Shown here piece by piece: positions 55,275-64,000 of a stretch of DNA of 64,000 nt; position 1 is the stretch's first letter, and every line of letters starts with the position of its first letter. The DNA comes from Paracyclopina nana (lineage: Eukaryota > Arthropoda > Copepoda > Cyclopoida > Cyclopettidae), in the NCBI GenBank assembly GCA_019096065.1, contig JAGUCH010000008.1, positions 6,723,501 through 6,787,500 of the forward strand. The letters run 5' to 3'. Under the pieces are notes generated by a model that was given only the letters and a program-made list of their open reading frames with translations, was not told the DNA's origin and made no database searches. The position numbers and the translations under genes are program-made.

Positions 55275-55424
55275 CAATACTGTCCTGATGACTCGTCCAT
55301 ATAGGGTTTTTCGCTTATTCGTTGTAAAATTCCAGATCACTCGTGGCTTCGCCACTCGATGATCTTTCATTTGACTACTCATGAGCGAAAAACCCTATAT
55401 GGACTCGTCATCAGGACAGTATTG
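55275..55424. mobile_element. 150-bp palindromic element with 41-bp arms
   Basis: Arms 55275-55315 and 55384-55424 pair with two mismatches. The terminal part is CAATACTGTCCTGATGAC and the inner part ATATAGGGTTTTTCGC. The loop carries a second hairpin (CACTCGTGGC with GCCACTCGATG). Flanking AAAAATGT and ACATTTTT continue the symmetry. A solo arm lies at 36461. Confidence 0.9.
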
Positions 55425-55719
55425 TTACATTTTTGGGAACGGAAAAGGCAAATATTTCATAAGGATGAAGGCTTCGATAAGTGCCAATTTTTAAAAAAAG
55501 TTATCTTTGCGAAAAGGCAGGTAATCCGCGACAATCTTACAATTACTATCGCTGTAAAGTTGTAAGAACCATTTAAAGTTATTCATTGAAAGGTTCAATG
55601 ACTAATAAGTTCACGAAAATTGTGCACCGACTCACTTTGAAGCACTTGAAGATCAATCAAGTAAGAAATAGGAATAGCCCTAGAAGTCAAGAGAAAGCAG
55701 CACATAAAATAATCATTGT

Positions 55720-55935
55720 TAGTTCTTGCTCGCGAAATCGTCGGAGTCAATTTACATAGGGCTCCAAGCCAAAAATTGACTTTCAGGGCTCGCAATTCCG
55801 CACATTTCCTCAGCCAATTTTGATAAATAATCATTAAATGGGGTCTGATTATCGTCATAGCCATAACAGCTAATTGCATTTGATGTCATACAAAAGTTAT
55901 AGAATCGATCCCGAAAGTAGGCTATATTGGGTATT
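55720..55935 (+). repeat. Dispersed family D, copy at 55.7 kb
   Basis: CTCGCGAAATCGTCGGAGTC, ACATAGGGCTCCAAGCC, AAAATTGACTTTCAGGGCTC, GGGGTCTGATTAT and GCATTTGATGTCA, all shared in order with 56740-56965. Confidence 0.85.
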
Positions 55936-55949
55936 CTACTGTTTTCCAA

Positions 55950-56037
55950 TTGGCAAAAAAGCTATCGTGTTATTCTAATTATTCAAGGCCAAATAAAAGC
56001 CGAAATAATTAGAATAACACGATAGCTTTTTGGCCAA
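55950..56037. repeat. Perfect long hairpin, 34-bp arms
   Basis: Arms 55950-55983 and 56004-56037 are inverted with one mismatch (AGCTATCGTGTTATTCTAAT core) around a 20-base loop. It lies at the end of a family D copy. Confidence 0.9.
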
Positions 56038-56224
56038 TATTGCGAGCAAAAAGTTTGTTTGTCCCAAAATCAACTTTTCGCTTTTACGCGTAAAAAAGCG
56101 AAAAGTGCAAAACTGTTGCAATATTGAACAAGTCAACTTTTTTCGGTCTTTCTGGCCTTGCACACCAAGGTAAGACTTACAGTTAGGCTTAGTTTCGGAA
56201 TTCATGTTATTTCCATCTCTCCAG

Positions 56225-56470
56225 AGTTAGTTTTCTACTTCTATTAAAACGTTAAAAGCGAAAATTGCAAAACTGTTGGAATAATGACCAGTCAACTTTT
56301 CCGGCCTCTTTTGGCCTTTCAAACCAAGGATGACTTAAAGTAAGGCTTTGTAACAGAAACCAGGTAATTTTCATCCCTCCAGAGTAAGCAGAGAAAGTTG
56401 ACTTACTCATTTTAAAGCTATTTTGCACTTAACGCTTTTTATGGGGCTAACAAACTTTTTGCAAGCTTTA
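56225..56470. repeat. Diverged duplicate of 56040-56180
   Basis: AAAAGCGAAAATTGCAAAACTGTTG and TCAACTTTT.CGG.C are shared with 56090-56150, and both are followed by CCAAGG and CTTACAGT-like text. Confidence 0.6.
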
Positions 56471-56739
56471 TTGGCCTAAAAGTGACTTAATTGCTCTTCT
56501 TAATTTCTTTGGTCAATTGAAAACCAAGCCCTTTGATTGCATTTTCCCCTAAAAGGCACATTGACTAAAAATGCCTTCTTGATGCGCACGAGGAAAAAAC
56601 TCGGAGTCAATTTTCACACGGTCGAAAGCTAAAAGCTAACATCCCAGAGTTCCCAAGTCCGCAATTTCCGCATCCAATTTGATGACGTCATAAAAGAAAA
56701 TTTTCATTTGATTCCACAGTGGTTCAAAATCCCTTCTAG

Positions 56740-56965
56740 ACCCGCACGGATAAAAAACTCGCGAAATCGTCGGAGTCAATTTGCATAGGGCTTTAAGCTA
56801 AAAATTGACTTTCAGGGCTCGCAATTCCGCTCATTTCCACGGCCAATTTTGATGAATAATCATTAAATAGGGTCTGATTATGGCCATAGCCATAATAGCT
56901 AAATGTCATTCGGTGTCAAACAAAAGTTAAACAATTGATCCTGAAAGTACGCTAAATTGGGTGTT
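56740..56965 (+). repeat. Dispersed family D, copy at 56.75 kb
   Basis: Best match to 55720-55935. It starts with GCACGGATAAAAAACTCGCG. A more diverged copy precedes it at 56575-56720 (GCACGAGGAAAAAACTCGG). Confidence 0.85.
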
Positions 56966-57689
56966 TTCTCTAATAGAACTGTTTCAGACAAATCAATTTA
57001 AAGATGAATTTTAACGTTTTTTCTATCAGTAATCCCTAATTTGAGCTGCTTTCATGGCTAAGAAGTTATCCCAAAAATAAGCTGAAAGTGGGTGGAAAAA
57101 TGAGAATTTGGCGATTGATTTGGGGGAATTTCTCATGCGCGTGAAAACGGCTTTTTGAACCACCGTGGATTCCAATCAAAAGTTATGGCTGCCCCCCAAA
57201 AATGGCAAAAAATGGCTGTTCGCCCGATTTCATTGCTGAACACTATTTCAAGCAAAGTTTGATTTTTAAGTCTTTGAATCTACCTCGGTCAATTCAAGCT
57301 CGTTTTGACTATCTTAATTGCCTAGAAGTCAAACAAAGTCAAACAAAGATGTCGAAAGTTGCTGAGAGCTCGGGCGATTTGGCTGATTTTATTGGCTTTT
57401 TGACCCACAATGAAATGGAAATTAAAAGAAAATATCAGAGATAATTTCTCGCAACCAAAAAGGAAAAGAAATGAGTTTCGCAGCTATTTATTAGACTCAT
57501 ACTTTAATTTTTTTAAGTTTTTGTCGTATTCAAATTGTGAAATCGTTAAAAAAATCCCGGTTATGGATGATTTTTAAAAAAAGGTACACAAAATGCTGCT
57601 GGGCTTCAAACAAAAAAGTTATGAAACGTGATCTCATTTTTAAAGGAATTATTGCAGAGCGAGAGCTTCATTATTTCCCTTCGCAAGCA

Positions 57690-57830
57690 GTTTTTATTCT
57701 AAGCTGAAGCTTTGAAGCAGCCAAACGTTTCTACGCAAGAGAGCAGAGTTTTGCCGCGAATTTTAGGTAGAAGAAAGAACAGCTGTGTGCTGCGAGCATA
57801 GCAACGTAGCAGCAGCTTCACTATTCTCTA
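57690..57830. repeat. Direct repeat, copy 1
   Basis: CCAAACGTTTCTACGCAAGAG, GTTTTGCCGCGAATTTTAGG, AGAAGAAAGAACAGCTG, CATAGCAACG and GCAGCAGCTTCAC, in the same order as 58110-58225. Confidence 0.85.
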
Positions 57831-58109
57831 TGAGCAAAATGCTGGTAACCATAAAACAAAAAAGTTATCAAACGTGAGCTCATATTTTACCTAACATACT
57901 TTATTGATAGTTAAATGATATCTGAGGCCAATAATCTTCCTCTGTCAATATAAAGCTATTAGGATTCTTTGAACAGCCTAGAATAGAAGTTATCCTTATT
58001 AGAAACTAAAAATGAGCCTTGAAATTAGAGTTTTGTGATTTGCTAGAAAACTTCTTGTTTCACAGAAAATATTTTTTTTGGCTGTAGGTGATGCAATCCA
58101 GATTTTGCC

Positions 58110-58225
58110 CCAACATCCAAACGTTGCTATGCTAGAGAGTACAGTTTTGCCGGGAATTTTTAGGTAGAAGAAAGAACAGCTGCGAGGCGCGTGACATAGC
58201 AACGCCGCAGCAGCTTCACTTCCAG
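58110..58225. repeat. Direct repeat, copy 2
   Basis: Same blocks as 57690-57830, about 410 bases downstream (TAGGTAGAAGAAAGAACAGC is identical). Confidence 0.85.
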
Positions 58226-58353
58226 CTGGAGAACACAGACGACAATTGAGAAAAACGCGCCACAGATCTACAAAGCTGCGCGGTCAAAATGTGGCGCTCA
58301 ACACTAAGAATCACCTCATTATAAAATATGTTTTATGCCAAAATATAGCAGTA

Positions 58354-58470
58354 ATGAAAGCACCAAAGTTGAAAAACAATAGAGGAGTTGGTAGCTCAAA
58401 AGATGCCGTATCTTTGACTGCGCGGGAAAAACTTGTGCCTCTATTTGATCAATGCAACATCATCAACTGA
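58354..58470 (+). CDS. Weak candidate exon (38 codons)
   Basis: ATG at 58354 just after ATATAGCAG, frame to TGA at 58468 with KAPKLKNNRGVGSSKDAV and REKLVPLFDQCN. Balanced but short. Confidence 0.2.
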   Translation: MKAPKLKNNRGVGSSKDAVSLTAREKLVPLFDQCNIIN

Positions 58471-58499
58471 CAAAAGTGGCCGTTGCTGGACGTTGAACT

Positions 58500-59160
58500 T
58501 GAAGCAGAAGTTATTTCTTCACATAGCAACTTCTGCTTTGCTTAGAAAAAAATTGCACTAAGAATAAAGTATGGTGTCACGTAATTTTAACTGAAAGTGC
58601 TAAAAGAGTAAAATATTTTACTTACTTAATATGGTAAAAAAGGGTCAAATAATTTTTATAAGATGGGATTTTACTTAAAAGCTGTCTATTCTCGCCTTTG
58701 TCATCCTCAATATTATTGTAATGTATTAATGTTAAGGTAATAATGCCTTATTTTTCATCATGATACCGCAACGTAGCGAAAATGACTTTACTTTGCTGAA
58801 ACACATAATGGCTATCAAGTGTGATAAAAGTTATATACTGACAGGAAAAGATTTTTATCAAAAATCTAAAATCAATACATTCCCAAAAATATATTCTCTT
58901 TGGAAAAGAGTTGAAGAGCCATTTTTGGCCAATTTTTAGGCAAACGTAACTTATGTAACCAGTCGAATCCAAATAAGCCAGAGAGGTCAGACTGAAATGC
59001 CAAATTAGTTTCCACCAGAATTGGCTGCTTGAAGCTTATGGGGCATTAGAAAAACTGCTACGTTGTTTTCCGCGACTTTTTTCCGTGTGCGTCTGATTGG
59101 CAAATAAATCTTTCATTAATGATTATTATTTCTAAAAAACGAGGAAAAAATAGGTAAGCA
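58500..59160. other. AT-rich stretch, no gene
   Basis: Short frames only. 58985-59100 contains CACCAGAATTGGCTGC and CTACGTTGTTTTCCGCGAC, shared with 49700-49830. Confidence 0.35.
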
Positions 59161-59179
59161 ATCGCTCAACATTTAAAGC

Positions 59180-59265
59180 AAAGGTGAATACTGTTAAAAG
59201 TCCTGATAAATAAAATCCTTTAGTCAAAAGTCCTGATGTAAAAAGTAGACTCTATCAAGGCCAAG
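59180..59265. repeat. AAAAGTCC subrepeat, relative of the 2933-3925 element end
   Basis: TACTGTTAAAAGTCCTGAT, TCAAAAGTCCTGATG and TAAAAAGTAG repeat the terminal words of the nested TIR element. Opposite-strand forms follow at 59527-59590. Confidence 0.65.
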
Positions 59266-59289
59266 TAAAGTTGTCGTAACGCCACAAAC

Positions 59290-59525
59290 TTTTTCTACCT
59301 GTTTTTTACGTTTTTAGCCTAAATCCTCGCCGAGGCGAAGAAATTTCAGCCCATATTTAACGTTTTCAGCCGAAATTTTCACCAAGGCGAGGACTTATGA
59401 TGTTTTTGAGGGTTTTTTGGCCTTTTTTGGCTGAAAACGTCTTACACGGGGAGAAAATTCCTCGTCTAGGCGAGGAATTTAGGCTAATAAGGTCAAAAAG
59501 GCCTCGCCTTGGCGAGAGATATGAG
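59290..59525. repeat. CTCGCC-GGCGAG-type repeat, locus 3
   Basis: CCTCGCCGAGGCG, CACCAAGGCGAGG, CCTCGTCTAGGCGAGG and CCTCGCCTTGGCGAG cores with GTTTTTAGCC or GTTTTCAGCC spacers, related to loci at 50.6 and 53.8 kb but also in inverted form. Confidence 0.75.
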
Positions 59526-59766
59526 CAGACTTTTAGCATCTGGTCTTTTTTCTACTGGACTGAGTTTATCTGGACATTCCACATAGCAGACTTGTCACAG
59601 TCCATCCAAGCAAAGCAGATACACCTTTTAACTATTGAGCGAAATAACTGGTTTTCTTTGTGTAATTTCGCTCAACATTCACAAAAAGCTGATGCTTTGC
59701 TTGAAATGTTGAGTGCTTGCTTAGCTTTTTTGCCTTAGTTGGATCCCACAACATCAGGCAGCTAAC

Positions 59767-60107
59767 CGAAAGCAAAATCAAGGTAACTTTGATTGTGCGT
59801 TCCTCAACAACTTCTCAACTGAGTGGAACGAAAATTGGCGGGATTCATCGGAGTTCCACTATAATTGTTCATATATAATTCAGTCCAAGTCCGAGGTCAC
59901 AATAAAAAGATGGGCTTTAAGCAAAGCAAAGCTGGGTTAACCGAAAGGAAAATGTGTACCACTTAGCAGGCTCGGATTTGCGCCAAATTACGCATCAACA
60001 ATTATTTTGTAACTCGAACTCATTATGAATCCCTCCAATTTTGGTTCCAATGAGTTGAGAAGTTGCTGAGAAATATGCACTCAAAGTTACCTTGCTTTTG
60101 CTTAAGC
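59767..60107. mobile_element. Palindromic element, arms about 85 bp
   Basis: Left arm 59767-59850 and right arm 60021-60107 are inverted (CAAGGTAACTTTGA and TCAAAGTTACCTTG; AACTTCTCAACT and AGTTGAGAAGTT; GGCGGGATTCAT and ATGAATCCCTCC). Related to the 54.7-kb element. Confidence 0.8.
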
Positions 60108-60119
60108 GTAGCTACCTAT

Positions 60120-60347
60120 AGGCCGTTCTCATATTTCCAGAAATAGCTAAGCTAAGGTAAAAAAGCTAAGAAAACGCTCAACATTTAAAGTAAATCAGCT
60201 GCTTTTTTATGAATGTTGAGCAAACTTAGGCAAAGCAAACCAGTTATTTTGGTCAACATATAAAATGCGCAGCTACTTGAAATGTCGAGCGTTTGCTTAG
60301 CTATGATTACCTTAGCTTAGCTGTATTCGGCAATATGAGAGCGGCCT
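60120..60347. mobile_element. Palindromic MITE, arms about 100 bp, TIR GGCCGTTCTCATATT
   Basis: The ends AGGCCGTTCTCATATT and AATATGAGAGCGGCCT are inverted, continuing as AGCTAAGCTAAGGTAA and GCTCAACATTTAAAG against TTACCTTAGCTTAGCT and CTTGAAATGTCGAGC. 228 bp. A third end lies at 60367-60410, and arm-like text at 59600-59720. Confidence 0.85.
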
Positions 60348-60809
60348 TATGTTGTGGAATCCACCTCTTAGCTTAGCTATTTCTGGCAATATGAGACCAG
60401 CCAATAGACTTACGTCACTGACTAACACGAACATACAGGTCTTTAATTTAATTAGAAGGTATCCTTGAACCTATACGAAACGCGTCGAACCTGAACTACT
60501 GCCAATACAGATCCGTAATTGGTCGTAAAAAAGGCACGATATCTTTATGAGAATTCGTAATGGAACAAGCCATGCTCAATCACCCAAGGCTATTCAAGCT
60601 GGCTTGTTGTTTTGCGATTGCCAACTTTCAGGAAAACATATTTCGCCGACTTAGAAAAAAACGCTCCACGGGCGCCTAAAGCATCAATAAAAACCAGGTC
60701 TTTCTTCTTCAAATTCTTTATGTGTCTGAAGTAGCAGCCTACCTTGATGATGCCATAACTCTTGTTTGACATTTAATGACAGCAACTTATAATGGCTAGG
60801 AAGGTAATC

Positions 60810-60925
60810 AGACGACCCCATTTAAAGATTATTCATCAAAATTGGATGCGAATAATTGCGGAACTTGGGGAGCTCTCTGAATGTGAGTTTTTGGCTGTCT
60901 TCGACGAATTGGCGAGTTTTTAACA
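60810..60925 (-). repeat. Dispersed family D, inverted copy
   Basis: CCCATTTAAAGATTATTCATC, CAAAATTGGATGCG, GGGGAGCTCTCTGAATGTGA, then GGCGAGTTTTTAACACGTGCG. Complement of the plus-strand copies. Confidence 0.7.
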
Positions 60926-61194
60926 CGTGCGCGTCTAAATGGCGTTATGAGCCCCTATGGCTTGGTATTTTAATCCGCCAAATCGCCCGAATTCTCATTT
61001 TCATAACAAGTTTTCAAATTTTAATTTGGTTGACTTTTAGGCAAAAAAGTTAAAACTGGTATGAATTCACTAATGAGTTTTAAAATTTGACATCGAAATC
61101 AAACTTTGCTTGAAATAGTGTTCTTAAAGGAAAATGGTGAAATAGCCATAGGCATCCACAACTTCTGATTGGAATCGAATTTAATTGACTGAGG

Positions 61195-61345
61195 TCAATC
61201 AGACCTCATTTAATTATTATTCACCAAAATTGACTACGGAAATTAGCGGAATTGGGAGCTCTAAATGTCAGTTTTTAGCTTACGGCCCAAATTGACTCGT
61301 TTGATTTCGCGAGTTTCTTCCCCTTGCGCGGCAAAAAGGTATTTT
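61195..61345 (-). repeat. Dispersed family D, inverted copy
   Basis: GACCTCATTTAATTATTATTC, CCAAAATTGACTACGG, GGGAGCTCTAAATGTCA, TTTAGCTTACGGCCC and TTTCGCGAGTTTCTTCCCC. Complement of 56740-56900. Confidence 0.8.
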
Positions 61346-61349
61346 AGGC

Positions 61350-62540
61350 CATTGTGCTATCATGAGAGAAAAGATAATAGCGCATGGATAGGAAATACTG
61401 GCTTCGATGAGGAAATCGAGGAGAAATTAAAGTATTATCTCTCTCGAAACTAGCACAAATGGTAGATGTGGTGATAGCATCAGAATTAACATATTAGTAT
61501 GCCTATTGACTCAAACGTGTAAGCTTCTCTTGAAGCTTGAATTTCGAAGCAAGTTGCTTAATATTCCGGCACCAGTTCAATTCATGAATTTGTGACCGAG
61601 AAGTTTCCACTTCGAAGTCTTTTGCTTAGATTTGTCTGAATGCTTAGGTTATCATTGATGATCATTTGCTATAATATGATTTCATTTTCAATGATGCAAT
61701 GATCCGTGAATTGGCTTTCCGGATAATTCTGGATTTCAAGTGAAGCAATCTTAATCAATGACCGCTTAAAGCAACATTAAAAAGAAATCACAAATCGTAA
61801 TGAGGGGAAACTTTGTTCATAAATGAAGACGAGAGCACTGAGCAATTTTGTTTTGCTATTCTGAGATTGTCCTTAGGTGCGAAACATTCCTTAAATAAAA
61901 GTTTCCAATTACTGTATAGTGTAAACTAAAGTTGACTCACTGAAGGCTAAGTGAGCAAATTGGACAAAATGTGCTATGCTATGTCCGCGTCGGCGTCCAA
62001 TCATCAAAGGGAATGGAGGCGGAGTCGCTCGTTAAGCGCTTATCAGGAGCGAACGAGGAAAATAATCCTCAGAGGTTAATGGACATAATCCCATTTCCTA
62101 GCCATTCACATACCAGCATCTGTCACTATTGAATTATGACTGATTTTGGGACATTTAACAGGTCTGAGAGATAAAATTGATGATCCAGCTCTAATTAAAA
62201 TTCAGCTCAAAGAGAGCTGAGACATCTCAATTTGAGTGGGCAAGCTCAGGTCGAATTGAGCAATAACAATGTCACAGTGCGCACAAAATGGCCAAATCTG
62301 AGATCAACGAGGGCAATTTTCATTCAAGGCGGACGATTTCAATCTTACGGAAAGCTGTCAAGTCGCCAGCGTCAATGAAGGTAGGCAAAGAAACCACCTA
62401 GTATTACAACCGCACGCGACGTTTTCACATAGATAGAGAAAGATACTTTTCCTACCTTGTTTGATGAATCGTTGAGTTGTCGCTGAAAGATCCGGATCAA
62501 TCCGGATTACAGGGTTGTAGCGTCGTAGTCAAACATAGCA
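61350..62540. other. Low-copy stretch, nothing recognised
   Basis: No ORF above 62 codons that looks like protein. Two TCCGGAT words adjoin each other at about 62489 and 62498. Confidence 0.35.
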
Positions 62541-62559
62541 CTTTCAGGGGCTTTTTGTT

Positions 62560-63035
62560 GACTCCAAAGGCTTATTGTTGACTCCATGAGCTCATTGTTG
62601 ACTCCAAGAGCTCAATGCCAACGTCAAGAGCTCGATCTCAACGTCAATAGGTCACTGTTGACTCCACGAGCTCAATGCCAACATCAATGTGTTGACTCAA
62701 TGGCAACGTCAAGAGCTCATTGTCGACGTCAGAGCTCAATGCCAGCGTCAAGAGCTCAATCCCAACGTCAAGAGCTCATTGTCGACGGCAGAGCTCAATG
62801 CCAGCGTCAAGAGCTCGATCCCAACGTCAATAGGTCACTGTTGACTCCACAAGCTCAATGCTAATGTCAAGAGCTCATTGTTGACGTCAGAGCTCAATGC
62901 CAACGTCAAGAGCTCATTGTCGACGTTAGAGCTCAATGGCAACGTCAAGAGCTCAATGCCAACGTCAATAGACCATTGTTGACTCAAGGCCAACGTCAAG
63001 AGCTCCTTGTCGACGTCAGAGCTTAGAGGCCTTCG
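62560..63035. repeat. 20-bp tandem array with GAGCTC
   Basis: About 23 copies of GCCAACGTCAAGAGCTCAAT and variants (GTTGACTCCA, GTCGACGTCAG). The core GAGCTC is kept in most units. Confidence 0.9.
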
Positions 63036-63059
63036 TCTCCGCATTGAAATGGCCACCGT

Positions 63060-63285
63060 CGCCGTTCGCCTTCGAAAGCACAGTCAAAAGGCCTTTTTTG
63101 CCATCTTTGGAAGAGATGATCGTCGCCATCAAAACGCCTTTTCAAAATGCCTTTGTCGCCGCCGTCAAAATGCCTTTGGCGTCGCCGTCAAATTGCCTTT
63201 GTTACCGCCGTCAAAATGCCTTTGTCGCCGCCGTAAAAAAGCCTGAATCGCCGCCGTCAGAAAGCCATTGTCGCTACGTCCAAAA
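63060..63285. repeat. 23-bp tandem array
   Basis: Units like GTCAAAATGCCTTTGTCGCC at 63164, 63187, 63210 and 63233, with diverged copies on both sides. Confidence 0.88.
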
Positions 63286-63589
63286 ACCTGCAAATTGGGC
63301 GAAAGAACGTTAAGAAATTGCACCCGTTTCACTTCAATTTTGCTCACTTTTCGCTACTTTGACCGAATTCGGCCCGATATGCCGAGTTGAGGAAGCTTGA
63401 AAAGGTTCGAAGCCAAGACAATCGTTCAGTTTTGAAGCACTTGTCACTGAAAATTCGGCGAGAAACGACGAAATTGACTTCGCCACTTTCACTGTTCATG
63501 CCGGCGCCAATTATTTGTTTACAAATCGGATCGGAATTAAGACCCGATATTTGTTTTGAGAAAGTGACGTCAGCCGATGGGAAAATCGC

Positions 63590-64000
63590 ACCCTTCACTT
63601 TCCCGCTCAGCTGACGTTTTCTTTAACAGAAGCGAGCGTACATTTTTCCCGCCGGAGCCCGTAAGCAATCTAAGGCGATTTTTTAGTCGTTCCCGGAAAC
63701 ATGGCGCGCCAATTTTTATAACAATGGATTCCCGCGCGCTCGCCGATTTCAAAAACAATTTAAGTAAAAGAAAAAGACCTTTTTTTGTAGCGCTCGTATG
63801 CGAAATATCGAGAATTGTTGAGCGCGCTCAATTCATTCTTAAATTCAATATTAGGAGGGTCCGCTTTTTTGCGTAGCATTTGTAATTACGAGCGCCCGCA
63901 GACTCCAAAAGCATTTATAGTTACGAGCGCTCGCCGCTATGCTCGCTAAAAATAAAGAGTGTCAGGCGCGCGTTGTTTTCGAAAACATTCGTTTGTGACG
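63590..64000. repeat. GAGCGC-type GC-rich sequence at the window end
   Basis: Contains GCGCGCTCGCCG, TTACGAGCGC (twice) and CTCGCTAAAAATAA. Word content is like 33-35 kb and 51-52.9 kb. Open frames here are not protein-like. It runs off the window. Confidence 0.5.

Noticed and set aside
55279-55310. Hammerhead ribozyme starting at CTGATGAC
   Set aside because: CTGATGA matches the core, but no stem II followed by GAAA and no cleavage triplet in a stem III are in the right place. The word is part of the inverted-repeat arm.
57202-57444. An 80-residue plus-strand ORF
   Set aside because: No ATG start in the raw sequence. Its start (CACTATTTCAAGCAAAG) recurs inverted near 61100, so it belongs to a dispersed repeat.
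1-64000. CRISPR array or prophage
   Set aside because: No alternating repeat-spacer pattern with unique spacers. All arrays are contiguous tandem repeats, and the content is eukaryotic.

Overview
This is a eukaryotic, AT-rich, repeat-dominated window, most likely from an invertebrate animal. The evidence is a BEL/Pao integrase remnant, two Ty3/Gypsy elements, one with an envelope-like gene of the insect errantivirus/baculovirus-F type, hAT-like and palindromic MITEs, many satellite arrays, consensus GT/AG splice sites around short open frames, and tandem copies of a UHRF1-type SRA (YDG) domain fragment. UHRF1 reads hemimethylated CpG, so the lineage probably had CpG methylation. I cannot name the species. 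No bacterial operon, CRISPR array or rRNA is visible.

Layout. 1-860: 18-bp satellite. 862-1834: BEL/Pao integrase remnant with a 130-bp tandem duplication. 1893-11376: minus-strand Gypsy element with short LTRs, a tRNA-Leu-type primer site, gag, RT, RNase H, integrase and an env-like ORF, all frameshifted. It is broken by a 1.6-kb inverted-repeat insertion in env (with a second element nested in it) and a 1-kb insertion in RNase H (holding a hAT-like MITE and a tRNA-like unit). 11.7-13.9 kb: plus-strand cluster of decayed, unrecognised ORFs with a TATA box. 14114-18355: second minus-strand Gypsy element, almost intact, one 1413-codon frame broken by a single TAG. 18.8-20.2 kb: 10-bp satellites in both orientations, ending in 70 copies that look identical. 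20.26-21.3 kb: GC-richer decayed membrane-protein-like coding.

22-27.6 kb: low-copy sequence with several candidate host exons. 27.8-32.5 kb: a 4.7-kb array with 563-bp higher-order units. 32.7-35.2 kb: GC-rich GAGCGC-type satellites. 35-51 kb: AT-rich sequence with candidate exons, a duplicated exon pair separated by a MITE, the four-copy SRA array, and MITEs. 51-53 kb and 63.6-64 kb: more GAGCGC-type repeats. 53-62 kb: a dense field of palindromic elements and one dispersed repeat family in both orientations. 62.5-63.3 kb: 20-bp and 23-bp satellites.

The recognisable proteins are almost all transposon proteins (gag, protease, RT/RNase H, integrase, env-like) that would act within one element's life cycle. 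The host content is fragmentary. In AT-rich DNA, 50-codon open frames are common by chance, so exon calls rest on splice sites and composition and carry low confidence. The most unusual signals are the SRA-derived array, a strong apparent excess of the word TCCGGAT in the low-copy DNA, the 70-copy 10-bp array, and the family of near-perfect palindromic elements.
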